Positions 52,076-61,048 of a DNA stretch of 64,000 nt are shown piece by piece. The stretch's first letter is position 1. Each line of letters starts with the position of its first letter. The notes under the pieces are model-generated. The model was not told the DNA's origin and did no database searches. It saw only the letters and a program-made list of their open reading frames with translations. Position numbers and translations under genes: made by a program. The DNA is from Mucilaginibacter gilvus (GTDB lineage Bacteria > Bacteroidota > Bacteroidia > Sphingobacteriales > Sphingobacteriaceae), in the NCBI RefSeq assembly GCF_004054195.1, contig NZ_SBIW01000007.1, forward strand, positions 62,001-126,000. Direction: 5' to 3'.

Positions 52076-53263
52076 TTAGTTGCTCGTTGGATTATGCGGT
52101 GTGTGAATAAATTTCTTATTCGCGCCTTTCAATTTAAACAACAAAGCCAGCATCGCGAAAAATATCATGGGTATTTTTAATACCGCTCCTAATAACTTGC
52201 TGTTGAAAAACTGCGCCGGTACCGCCACCAATATCCCAATGTAACAAAGCGCGGTTGCTGTGAGCCACATTTGCCACGATGGCCCTACACCCGGCGTTAG
52301 AAGCGATATGATGAGCATAAAAGGCATCAGGCCCAGCATCAATATCCTTGGCAGGATGGCGGTTTGGTAGATCTCGTTAAAGTAATCGAAATTACCGCGC
52401 GTGAATAGCTCTGTAAAGCCCGTCATTCCGTATGTCTTCAACAGGTTAAACTGGGCCGAAAGCCAGCGGCGGCGTTGTTTTTTAAATACTTCGGGGTTAC
52501 TTACCTTTTCATCGTATATCAAAGCCGCATCGGCATAAGCCACGTGGATGTTTTGGCGGGTCAGCACAAGCCCCATCTCTTTATCAAAACCGCCTACCGC
52601 ATCTATCTGGGCCATAGTATCCTTAAATAACCGGTATTCAAGAGCCATGCCAGAACCAATTATGGCCGAACTGAGGTTAAAAACCTGTTGTGCCTTGCGG
52701 AAAATGTGGTTATTTACTTCCTCACTTATGGCATCTAATATCGCAACCGGGGTTTCGGTGTTTTTTGCCACGCGATGGCCCTGTATCACCCTTTTGCCGG
52801 CGTGCAGGTAATCATTTATATGGCGCAGGTAATCGGGCGCGGCAATGTTATCAATGTCAAATACCACGGCCGCATCAAAATCTTCAAAAGTATTGGCAAT
52901 TGCTGCATGAAGCGCCTTCGATTTGGTACTGCTTTCAAACACTACCTCAACCACCTGCAAAGGCATTTCCTTCAGCTTAACTATGGTCTGAGGCTGCATC
53001 GAATCGGCAATAACGCAGACATGAAATTTATCCTTTGGGTAATCTATGGTAAGGGCCTGGGCTGCCGAATCAAGGATGATCGCATCCTCTTTATATGAGC
53101 AAATGTAAATTACAAATTTGCTGTAAGCAGATGCCACAGGTGGCGCTTTTTGAACAATAAGTTTGCCCGCTATTGAAAATATAAACAGGTACAGGCTGTA
53201 AATGCCCATGTATATAAATACGAGGGTAAAAATGATAGAGAAGATGAGTTTTATGATGTCCAT
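52076..53263 (-). CDS. Family 2 membrane glycosyltransferase
   Basis: A 395-aa protein with membrane segments at the N-terminus (about 8-34) and C-terminus (about 300-372), and a cytosolic GT-A domain between. It has the processive GT2 signatures: DxD (D136, D138 in VFDIDN), GGFDKEM (224-230) and QRRRW (263-267). Such enzymes (as in NodC, HasA and cellulose synthase relatives) build beta-linked polymers from nucleotide sugars at the inner membrane. In this operon it may add a sugar to the repeat unit or make its own chain. Confidence 0.88.
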   Translation of the reverse strand: MDIIKLIFSIIFTLVFIYMGIYSLYLFIFSIAGKLIVQKAPPVASAYSKFVIYICSYKEDAIILDSAAQALTIDYPKDKFHVCVIADSMQPQTIVKLKEMPLQVVEVVFESSTKSKALHAAIANTFEDFDAAVVFDIDNIAAPDYLRHINDYLHAGKRVIQGHRVAKNTETPVAILDAISEEVNNHIFRKAQQVFNLSSAIIGSGMALEYRLFKDTMAQIDAVGGFDKEMGLVLTRQNIHVAYADAALIYDEKVSNPEVFKKQRRRWLSAQFNLLKTYGMTGFTELFTRGNFDYFNEIYQTAILPRILMLGLMPFMLIISLLTPGVGPSWQMWLTATALCYIGILVAVPAQFFNSKLLGAVLKIPMIFFAMLALLFKLKGANKKFIHTPHNPTSN

Positions 53264-53291
53264 TTTTAAGCCTGTTTAATCAACTGTAAAT

Positions 53292-54521
53292 TTAGCTAAC
53301 CGTTTTGCCTTTTTCGGTCAATGCCGCTGATAATAATTCTTTAATATCGGCAATTCTATGCTCCCATGTGTTATTGGCTGCAATACTTATACGTTGTTCT
53401 ACCTTTTCGGTTGCCTGTGCATCTATTAAAGCGGTATTTAAAGCTGCCGAAAATTGGTCCGCCGTACTGCAATAAGGCATCAGGCCCGCCGTGAAATTCT
53501 GCAGGTCGTCGTTAAAATCTGTTGATACCACCGGTTTCCCGGCACCCAAATATTCGAACAGTTTCAGCGGGAATATGTTATTGCTCACATCGTCCTTTTT
53601 AAAAGGAATGATACAAACATCAAAGCCTTTTAGCACGGCCGGCATTTGTTCATAGGCAACCGGGCCGGGCAGGTGGAGGTTTGGCGCAGTAAAGTTGCCA
53701 TCGCGGATATAATCTCCATCTATCGGGCCCACAAAAACAAAACTTTTATCAGGGTTATCGGCAATCACTTTTTTTATCAGCGAATAATCTATCCGGCGTT
53801 CAATCGCGCCGAAATAGCCTATAACCGGCTTTTTGATACCCAACAGTATCTCTGCAACCGGCAACGCTGGATCTAATGCCTTTTGGCTGTGCGTAAGATT
53901 AGCTGCATTGGCCACAAAGTATGAGTTGCGATTAAGGAACGATTTTTTATTGCGCAGCTCGCGGCTGGTACAGATGATCATATCTACACTTTTTGCCAGG
54001 ATCTCCTCGTTGTGTACGCCATGTTTAAGTTGGTATTCTTCAATTATCGGGTCTACACAGTGGTAAACGCTTAGGGCAGGTGCTGGTTCGATTATTTTGT
54101 GAAGCTGCGGGTACGAAAAATTGTATGAATTGATATAAATATAATCGGTAACGCCCTGCTGCTTAAATACTTTTTTTAAGCGCGCCGCCACCATCCACTC
54201 GTTAAACCTTACCGCAAGGCGATAGGCTTTACCTTCGGGCAGCATATTGATAGAGGGTACCGGCGGGCAAATAACGATCCTGAAATTTGGCAGGTCCGAC
54301 TGGATGAAGCTATTTTTGGAATTGAAAAAATGCGGTTTGCGCACCTGGTAAGCCCTGGTATCCTTAAACTTAAAGTAATCTTTCCAAGTAAAGGGCCTGT
54401 CAACAAAGTACACGTAATTATCCTTTGCCAGTAGCCGTGCCATAGTATATATGGTAGACTCGAGTTTTCCATCGAACTGCATCTGCGAAAAGATGACAAT
54501 GTTTCGCCCGGTTAAGCTCAT
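53292..54521 (-). CDS. GT-B fold glycosyltransferase (GT4 type)
   Basis: A 409-aa cytosolic protein with two Rossmann domains; the C-terminal one has VIGYFGAIERRIDY, FVFVGPIDGD and the donor-binding PLKLFEYLGAGKPVVST. It probably transfers a hexose from a nucleotide sugar to the lipid-linked repeat unit. The start overlaps the flippase stop by 4 nt (ATGA), so translation is coupled. Confidence 0.85.
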   Translation of the reverse strand: MSLTGRNIVIFSQMQFDGKLESTIYTMARLLAKDNYVYFVDRPFTWKDYFKFKDTRAYQVRKPHFFNSKNSFIQSDLPNFRIVICPPVPSINMLPEGKAYRLAVRFNEWMVAARLKKVFKQQGVTDYIYINSYNFSYPQLHKIIEPAPALSVYHCVDPIIEEYQLKHGVHNEEILAKSVDMIICTSRELRNKKSFLNRNSYFVANAANLTHSQKALDPALPVAEILLGIKKPVIGYFGAIERRIDYSLIKKVIADNPDKSFVFVGPIDGDYIRDGNFTAPNLHLPGPVAYEQMPAVLKGFDVCIIPFKKDDVSNNIFPLKLFEYLGAGKPVVSTDFNDDLQNFTAGLMPYCSTADQFSAALNTALIDAQATEKVEQRISIAANNTWEHRIADIKELLSAALTEKGKTVS

Positions 54522-55861
54522 ATATTTTTTGTTTTGGCCTGTTTATGCAGCACGTGCTGTATCATAGCCTTTACTTCTCCAAAACCTACCACCAGCACAT
54601 CGCGCAAACTGAATTTAAGATGTTTCTTTAATTGTATGTAACCAAATATCAGCCCCGAATAATAGGTAAACAGGGAGGCTATGGCCACCCCGTATAAATT
54701 ATGAAATATGGCTATCCCAATAAAATCGGCAATAATGTTAACGGTTAGCATCAAGAATACTTTCATCATATTCAGATGCGGTTTGTTTAAAATATCTAAG
54801 GTAATGCCAAAAAATCGGTCCATTGGCATAATAATAACATAGCACAGAAAAATACGGAAGATGTTGAACGCTTCGCTCCCCTCATATTTTTCTCCGGATA
54901 GAATATGAATAACAACGCCCCCAAGAAAAAAGCCCCCAACGGCTATAGGTATTAACAAAACAGTAAGCAGAGAGCCGTATTTTTTCATGACATGAGCTAC
55001 GGCCGGTTTATTATCGTGCTGTGCTGCTGTAGAAAGCTCGGGTAGTGCGGTGGCTACAAAGCTTCGCATAGGTATCTCAAAAAATTCCATCAAACGCTGA
55101 GGGATGTAATAAATACCTACAAATGCCGGGGGGAACATACCCCTGATGATATAAATATCAGAACTGCGAAGCAGCGTAGAGCCAATGGAGGTTCCAACGC
55201 CATATTTGCCAAAGTTTAAAAGTTCTTTGATGGATTGGAGGGATTTATGCCTGATGGCACGTACCTGCGACCAGCCCATAACGATGCAAAGCAAACTTGT
55301 GAAAATGTTAGTACCCAGATAGCAGTATAAAACGGTTTCGAAGTTGATGGCCTTGAAAAAGATAATAAGTAACACCAGTATGAGAAAGCCGCCCTGGTTA
55401 ATAACCTGGATGATGAACATTTTATCGAAACGTTCCTCGGCCTGCAGTATCCAACCGGCTATAGCCGATGGCAGCGTGCAGATATAGATGATGCCAAACC
55501 ATTTAAGCGTAGCTTCAAGGTCACTGTTGCCGCTTTTTACAAAAAAGTAAATAATAAGATCGATAAATGCCAACCCAAAGGTAAGTATAAAGCCAACCGC
55601 CCAGGCAGACCCTGCTACGTTAAGCGCACGTTCCTTAGGCGCACCGGCATAAAACTTCACAAGGGATGTTTGCAGGAAGCCGGTACGAAACATATCAGCG
55701 AGCAGAAATGTCTGTAAAAAGAATACGTAATTACCAAAGTCGGTTTTGGTAGGGAAATGCCGCGTTAATTGCGATAGCACTAACAAACCAATAACAGGCA
55801 TTGCCGCGCTGCTGGCCAAATTGATAGTATGCTTGTTTACGATCTTTTTAAAAAACGACAT
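54518..55861 (-). CDS. Wzx-type polysaccharide flippase
   Basis: 447 aa from the ATG at 55861 (an upstream TTG adds three residues). About 12-14 membrane segments cover the whole length, in the MATE-like polysaccharide export family (SAAMPVIGLLVLSQLTRHFPT at the start, FGKYGVGTSIGSTLLRSSDIYIIRGMFPPAFVGIYYIPQRL in the middle). It should move lipid-linked repeat units across the inner membrane. It lies 15 nt after the acyltransferase gene. Confidence 0.88.
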   Translation of the reverse strand: MSFFKKIVNKHTINLASSAAMPVIGLLVLSQLTRHFPTKTDFGNYVFFLQTFLLADMFRTGFLQTSLVKFYAGAPKERALNVAGSAWAVGFILTFGLAFIDLIIYFFVKSGNSDLEATLKWFGIIYICTLPSAIAGWILQAEERFDKMFIIQVINQGGFLILVLLIIFFKAINFETVLYCYLGTNIFTSLLCIVMGWSQVRAIRHKSLQSIKELLNFGKYGVGTSIGSTLLRSSDIYIIRGMFPPAFVGIYYIPQRLMEFFEIPMRSFVATALPELSTAAQHDNKPAVAHVMKKYGSLLTVLLIPIAVGGFFLGGVVIHILSGEKYEGSEAFNIFRIFLCYVIIMPMDRFFGITLDILNKPHLNMMKVFLMLTVNIIADFIGIAIFHNLYGVAIASLFTYYSGLIFGYIQLKKHLKFSLRDVLVVGFGEVKAMIQHVLHKQAKTKNI

Positions 55862-55876
55862 ATAGGCCAATAGGTG

Positions 55877-56491
55877 TTAAACTTTTTCCCAAGTCCCGGT
55901 TTCGAAATTGTACCTTTTTATCACCCTCGCAGGGTTACCAACAGCCACACTATACTCGGGTATATCTTTTGTTACCACGCTGCCTGCTCCAATTACCGCG
56001 TGTTTGCCAATGGTAACACCGGCAGTTATTACGCTGTTTGCACCTATCCAAACGTTATCCATTATGGTGATTTGTTTGGTAATTACTTTTTGTACCCGCG
56101 GCGGGAGGGTTATATCCTCGTAACCGTGGTTAAGGCCAGACAGTACGATGTTTTGCGCCATCATTACGTAATTGCCCAACGTTACAGGGCCTATAATGAT
56201 GTTGGAGATACCAACACCTACGTGGTGGCCAATAATAATAGCGCCGACGCCATTATTTAGCGTTGCAAAGTCTTCTACAATGCTGTGGTCGCCAAGGACG
56301 AAGTCATTGAAAGGAAATACGTCCATTCGCGCATAGGAGCCTACTATCGAATTCCAACTGCGATCATGGTAAAACGGGTTTACAAACCATCGTACCCAAT
56401 AGCGCGGCCTGGAATGGCCCGACCTAACGATAAGCCAATGCGCAAATTTTTTTATACGAGGGTGAGATTTTATTACGGCAAGTACCGACAT
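55877..56491 (-). CDS. Hexapeptide-repeat acyltransferase
   Basis: A 204-aa left-handed beta-helix protein of the WcaF/maltose-acetyltransferase kind, with repeated [LIV]-G-x4 turns (NNGVGAIIIGHHVGVGISNIIIG, VWIGANSVITAGVTIGKHAVIGAGSVVTKDIPEYSVAVGNPARVIKRY). It probably puts an acetyl group from acetyl-CoA on a sugar of the repeat unit. It is 13 nt after the polymerase gene. Confidence 0.9.
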   Translation of the reverse strand: MSVLAVIKSHPRIKKFAHWLIVRSGHSRPRYWVRWFVNPFYHDRSWNSIVGSYARMDVFPFNDFVLGDHSIVEDFATLNNGVGAIIIGHHVGVGISNIIIGPVTLGNYVMMAQNIVLSGLNHGYEDITLPPRVQKVITKQITIMDNVWIGANSVITAGVTIGKHAVIGAGSVVTKDIPEYSVAVGNPARVIKRYNFETGTWEKV

Positions 56492-56504
56492 CTATAAAAA
56501 ATAA

Positions 56505-58010
56505 TTATGCTTTCAATCCTTTAATACTGGTATCGCCCTGCGCTTTCCTTTCTGCAATATCCAATCGCATTGTTACGTTAAGCAACGCACTTGCAAGATA
56601 GAACAAAATGTTGGAAGGGTACTGCACCAGCGCCTGTTGCGGGTAATTACCAATATTATAAATAAATATACCCAATACCATTGCCAAACAGTATGTTTTT
56701 AATTCGGGGTTCTTGATCAGGAAATAATGGTTGATACCCGTATATAAAATTACAAACATTAAGGTGCAAAACAATAGTAAGCCTACCCAGCCCATTTCAA
56801 CCGCAACGCGTACGTAACCGCTATCTGGCGGAAACTTGGCAAGCATGGAGTTTGGCGCAAACCTGCGCCCCCAAATACCTACCGAGCCCAAACCGCCGCC
56901 AATCGGGTGCGACAGTATATACGGTTTAATCCGTTTCTGGTTTTCGGCCCTTACATTAAAAGAAGCATCGGCCGATGGATTAAAGGCCGATTGAAAACGT
57001 TTTATTGTTGCGTTTGAAGTTGGCATGAACACTACAATAACCAACATAAACCCTGCCGCAAGCACAGCGGCAACTATTTTTTTGTTGAACTTAAGTATGG
57101 CAAGTAATGCCAACGCCGCGGGCAGCAACACATAGGCGCCCCTGGTGCCGCTGTAAAGCATAGTAAGCAGGTAAAAAGGGATCAAACACCCCAGAATAAT
57201 TTTTTTGGTTTTACTGATATTGAGCATGAAAAAACAAATGCACATGGTTGCTGCCACAACCATATTGTAGGAAAAGGTAACCGGATCGGGGAAAATTGCC
57301 ACTTTACGCAAATGCCCGTTGATGAATAAAAAGCTTAAACGCAACGGATCTGAGTAATACCACTTGCGCTCAAACTCCATTAAGCCGAAATTTTCCTGCT
57401 GAAAACCCGAAATAGCGGCTAACAAACACAAGCCAAGCCAAATCTTAAACAGAAACCTGATGTATATGATATTATTTATCTGGTACAGGAATACAAAATA
57501 CATCAGCATAATAAAACCTACGGTGCGTACCGTATACACCCAGGCCAGTATTGATGGAGAAGCGGGGTTTACGGCTTCGAGGAAATTGTAGCCAAGCCAG
57601 ATAAGTACTAAATAGGTGATGGGGTTTTTAAAATAATCCCAGCTGTTGTCAAATTTCTTCTTAATAAAAAAGCCGAAGATGAGCATATAGGTGATGCCAT
57701 CCAGCAAAATGCCGGTAGGGGTGTCGTTCGGCAAAAATTCCGAAGCGTAATTTAACATGAACGATACCACCATTAACACCGCTATCCCAAATTGCGGGTA
57801 AGCTATAATGCCGTAAACAACAGGTATACCTATTATAACGGCTAACAGCCCGGCAACGCCTATAATGCCCATTTTTGCAACCACTACGCTAATAAATATT
57901 GCAACAGGCAGCAGCAGCCATATTATAGTTGTAGTGGTTAAACTGCTTAGTTGCAGTTTTTTGCGTAAATACCCTTTTAGCCCGTTATTTTGTACCTGGT
58001 TATCAAGCAT
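56505..58010 (-). CDS. Wzy/O-antigen-ligase-like polymerase
   Basis: A 501-aa protein with about 10-12 membrane segments and a long periplasmic loop between them (about residues 325-400, with the RxxxxxxHPIGGG-type SHPIGGGLGSVGIWG motif of the Wzy_C/O-antigen ligase family). It should link flipped repeat units into a chain at the periplasmic face. Confidence 0.88.
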   Translation of the reverse strand: MLDNQVQNNGLKGYLRKKLQLSSLTTTTIIWLLLPVAIFISVVVAKMGIIGVAGLLAVIIGIPVVYGIIAYPQFGIAVLMVVSFMLNYASEFLPNDTPTGILLDGITYMLIFGFFIKKKFDNSWDYFKNPITYLVLIWLGYNFLEAVNPASPSILAWVYTVRTVGFIMLMYFVFLYQINNIIYIRFLFKIWLGLCLLAAISGFQQENFGLMEFERKWYYSDPLRLSFLFINGHLRKVAIFPDPVTFSYNMVVAATMCICFFMLNISKTKKIILGCLIPFYLLTMLYSGTRGAYVLLPAALALLAILKFNKKIVAAVLAAGFMLVIVVFMPTSNATIKRFQSAFNPSADASFNVRAENQKRIKPYILSHPIGGGLGSVGIWGRRFAPNSMLAKFPPDSGYVRVAVEMGWVGLLLFCTLMFVILYTGINHYFLIKNPELKTYCLAMVLGIFIYNIGNYPQQALVQYPSNILFYLASALLNVTMRLDIAERKAQGDTSIKGLKA

Positions 58011-58022
58011 GTTCGGCCCGGT

Positions 58023-58166
58023 TTATGCGAGAATTAATATTTTTACCGCCCAAACAAATACACCTGCAAATACAAATACGATAGCAGCTTTACGTGTTTT
58101 TTTTTCGAGCGGGGAAAGCCCTTCGTAAGGGTCGGCTTTGCTTTGGGTGTTCGGAGTTATTTTCAT
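58023..58166 (-). CDS. 47-aa single-pass membrane peptide in the EPS operon
   Basis: Found by reading the gap between the Wzc-like and Wzy-like genes: ATG at 58164-58166, stop at 58023-58025. The sequence begins MKITPNTQSKADPYEGLSPL, has a basic EKKTRK segment and a hydrophobic helix (AAIVFVFAGVFVWAVKILIL). It lies 12 nt upstream of the polymerase gene and 47 nt after the Wzc-like gene, on the same strand. No known family. A small partner of the polymerase or co-polymerase is a reasonable guess. Confidence 0.65.
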   Translation of the reverse strand: MKITPNTQSKADPYEGLSPLEKKTRKAAIVFVFAGVFVWAVKILILA

Positions 58167-58213
58167 ATTAGCAAGGCTTATTATATACAAAGCAATAAAG
58201 CTAAACGCGGCCT

Positions 58214-60361
58214 TTAATTTTCAGGTATGTCGGCTTTGTTTAAGATCCAGCCGGCAAATTTATCGTTAAGGTTGCGCAGGTAGTTCAAATCATTCCTTTG
58301 CGATTTTTTTACACCTTTATTGGCTTCAAATACAGCTATTGTTTTATTGGCAAACAATATCCACTCCTTCGACTTATTTAATGTTGAAAGGGCGGGAGTT
58401 TCAATAATAATAATATCGTATTTGGTTTTTAGTTCGTTAAAGCGGCTGCGGATAAATTTCTCGTCACTTACCTCAAGCAGGGTTACATCGCCGCCATGGT
58501 TGCCCAAAACAGTTGTCGCGCCAGAAAAAGCTTCATAATTGTCAGGGTTGTTCTTAAAATAATCCTCAATATACAAGCGCGGTTGGGCGGTGTTGGTAAT
58601 GGTTGGGTTGCCAAAATTACCATCTATCAGCAACACCTTTTTGTTTATCATGGCGTAGGAGTAAGCCAGGCTTATGGCCAGTACGGTTTTTCCTTCGTGA
58701 TGTGCAAGGCTGGTAATAGCCAGCACCTTTTCGCCTTTTAGCTCCTGGTCAACCTCAAACCTTATGGATCGGATAAGCTCTTTAAAGTGCTTCATCTTTT
58801 CGCGGTGTTCCACATCCCATAATTTTTTCAGATCGAGCGTACCACCGGTTACTGCATTTAAATAACCCAGCGATGGCAGGTTGGTTTGGTTAACCAGTTC
58901 GGCAGGTTGTTTAATGGTGTCATCAAAAAAGTAGAGAACAAATAACGCAATGATACAAAACGCGAAGGCCGCAAAACCGCTCAATATGATCAGCAGCATC
59001 TTTTTTGAAGGCTCGGCGGCATCAGGCGTAGCGTAGTCCACCTGCCTCAGTTTTATAGAGAAGGTGGATTTAAGGTTGGTTTCGTTGTACTTATTCAGTA
59101 CCTCCAAATACTCTTTACTGGCAATATCCAGTTCAAAATTGTAGGTTTTTACGGTAGCGTCGAACGGTACCAAGCGGTTAAACTTGGCGTTAAGCTGGTT
59201 TAAAGCAGTACTAATGGCAACAATGCTGTATTTGGCCAGGTCGCGCGATACTTCAAGCGTTAATTTTTGCGTAACCAGTGCATCCTTTCCCGTTAAGGGG
59301 TTGGTAATGTACTTATCAGATGTGAGGTTTATCTGCTGCGTTAATTGTTTGGTCAACGAGTCTATCTGCACCTTGTACTGGGGTGCAAAATTGCTGCGTA
59401 CGTATTTATCAGTAAGCAAGTGCAGTTGCTCCTGTGTGCCCACTACAGCTGTATTGTACTTACTTAAAGAAGCCTCGATGTAACTGCGATCTTTTGGGTC
59501 GAATTTATTATTGATATTAGCTAAAGCGCCGTTATATGAAGCCACATCTTTTTGGGCCTGTTGTTTACGGTCGTTATAAACCATCATCTGGTCGAATATA
59601 CCTTTTGATTGTTCCTCCAGGTTGAGCACGCCGTTTGCTATTTTGTATTGTTGCAGTTGCGCGGTTTTATTATTCAGCGCGTTACGCTTTTCTTCCATCA
59701 GCTTTGCCAGGAAGGTAACCGCGTCCGTTTCGTTTTGCTTAATGGTGTTGGTGTAATAGCTGATAAACTCACGGCAAAGCACATTTACAACAAACGCTGA
59801 TAGCTGCGGGTTAGCCGATTCATAACTCACCGAGATAAAATCACTGTCCTCATCACGTACGATTAGGATGTCTTCACGGAGGCTACGCTCATCGTACTTC
59901 ATTGACCGCAGGAGTTCGTTCAAGCCATTTTCATCCTTATTGTAGTAATCCATCGGCTCCATACGCTGAAACTTGCCCTTGAAAACTTCAATGGCATGTT
60001 TTTTGGCGCCAGCATTCATGCTTAAAAACAGCTTGCTGTATGGCTTAAAGGGAGTATGGTTGGTAAGGTCGTTCAATATTAGCTGGTAGGATACTTGGTT
60101 AATGAGCTTTTTCAGCTTCATTATCTCTATCAGGTTACTAAAGCTTTGGGTTATTTGCTGCGCCTGGGCCGCACTGTTGCTTTCTTTATCAAGCAAGTGG
60201 CGCGATTCATCAATAATCCCCGTCGCTATTTGCGATTTGGATACATATTTATCCGCCAGATTTTTTACCAGGAAGTAGGAGATGATAATAGTAACCAGCG
60301 GAATAATGATCAGCAGGTTTTTATGCTTCCATAAAACTTTCAAAAAACTTACAAACTCCAT
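58214..60361 (-). CDS. Wzc-like polysaccharide co-polymerase with worn kinase domain
   Basis: A 715-aa inner-membrane protein: first membrane segment about 17-35, a long periplasmic coiled part, a second segment about 455-478, and a cytosolic BY-kinase-like domain from about 530. Walker A reads AHHEGKT (H554-H555-E-G-K558-T) instead of the usual PGEGKT, Walker A-prime is LLIDGNF, and the C-terminal tyrosine cluster is missing. Chain-length control is likely; tyrosine autophosphorylation is doubtful. 3 nt after the TolC-like gene. Confidence 0.9.
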   Translation of the reverse strand: MEFVSFLKVLWKHKNLLIIIPLVTIIISYFLVKNLADKYVSKSQIATGIIDESRHLLDKESNSAAQAQQITQSFSNLIEIMKLKKLINQVSYQLILNDLTNHTPFKPYSKLFLSMNAGAKKHAIEVFKGKFQRMEPMDYYNKDENGLNELLRSMKYDERSLREDILIVRDEDSDFISVSYESANPQLSAFVVNVLCREFISYYTNTIKQNETDAVTFLAKLMEEKRNALNNKTAQLQQYKIANGVLNLEEQSKGIFDQMMVYNDRKQQAQKDVASYNGALANINNKFDPKDRSYIEASLSKYNTAVVGTQEQLHLLTDKYVRSNFAPQYKVQIDSLTKQLTQQINLTSDKYITNPLTGKDALVTQKLTLEVSRDLAKYSIVAISTALNQLNAKFNRLVPFDATVKTYNFELDIASKEYLEVLNKYNETNLKSTFSIKLRQVDYATPDAAEPSKKMLLIILSGFAAFAFCIIALFVLYFFDDTIKQPAELVNQTNLPSLGYLNAVTGGTLDLKKLWDVEHREKMKHFKELIRSIRFEVDQELKGEKVLAITSLAHHEGKTVLAISLAYSYAMINKKVLLIDGNFGNPTITNTAQPRLYIEDYFKNNPDNYEAFSGATTVLGNHGGDVTLLEVSDEKFIRSRFNELKTKYDIIIIETPALSTLNKSKEWILFANKTIAVFEANKGVKKSQRNDLNYLRNLNDKFAGWILNKADIPEN

Positions 60362-60364
60362 GTT

Positions 60365-61045
60365 TTATTTAACCTCTTCTAATTTAACGCCCAAAACCTC
60401 CTCAAGGTTGGTTTTCGCGCTCAACATCGCTAATTCTGCCTGTACTTTAAACCCACCCTGTTGATATAGGCTCGTTAAAGCCTCGTTATAGATCTGGAAC
60501 GTAGTTTCGCCTTTTTGAAAAGAGTATTTTAATTGCTTTACGGCGGTTTCGCCGTCTATAATAGCGCCAGACCGCAGCCTTAGCTCAGCCTGCGCAGCTA
60601 AATATTGAAAATATAAACGTTTTACATTGGCTTCAATACTCAGGTTATATTCCTGCTGTTGAAATTCGGCGATTTTAACGCTTTCTTTTGCACCGCGCGA
60701 TGCGAAGGGCTTGGCTAAAAACTGACCTAAATTTACAGATACACTTAACTGGTAGCCGTTAAAGATAGTTGGTTGTATAAGGTTAATTGAGCTTTTTGGG
60801 CTGTATATGTATGATGCAGTAAACGCGTCGAGCCAGGAAACATTGGCCTGATGAAGCGCGCTCTTTGCCAGGTTAACCTGTGCTATGCGCAACTTTATCT
60901 CGGGGTAATTCTTTTTTGCTGTAGCAATAAGTCTTTCTAAGTATGGATAAGAGATATCCGGTATCAGCGATTCCTGGGCGCGCAAACTATTTGTAAGCAG
61001 AAAGCTAAGTAGTATAAGGCCCAATAGTTTAAACTTGATATTCAT
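60365..61045 (-). CDS. Short TolC-like outer-membrane protein
   Basis: A 226-aa protein with a signal peptide (to about LRAQ). The mature part has the heptad helices and the ANVSWLDAFTASYIY and NGYQLSVSVNLGQFLAKPF strand segments of a TolC/OMF repeat. Normal TolC proteins carry two such repeats (400-450 aa); this has one, so it would have to assemble differently or work as a scaffold. It stands where a Wza exporter would be expected. 3 nt after the sugar transferase gene. Confidence 0.78.
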   Translation of the reverse strand: MNIKFKLLGLILLSFLLTNSLRAQESLIPDISYPYLERLIATAKKNYPEIKLRIAQVNLAKSALHQANVSWLDAFTASYIYSPKSSINLIQPTIFNGYQLSVSVNLGQFLAKPFASRGAKESVKIAEFQQQEYNLSIEANVKRLYFQYLAAQAELRLRSGAIIDGETAVKQLKYSFQKGETTFQIYNEALTSLYQQGGFKVQAELAMLSAKTNLEEVLGVKLEEVK

Positions 61046-61048
61046 AAA

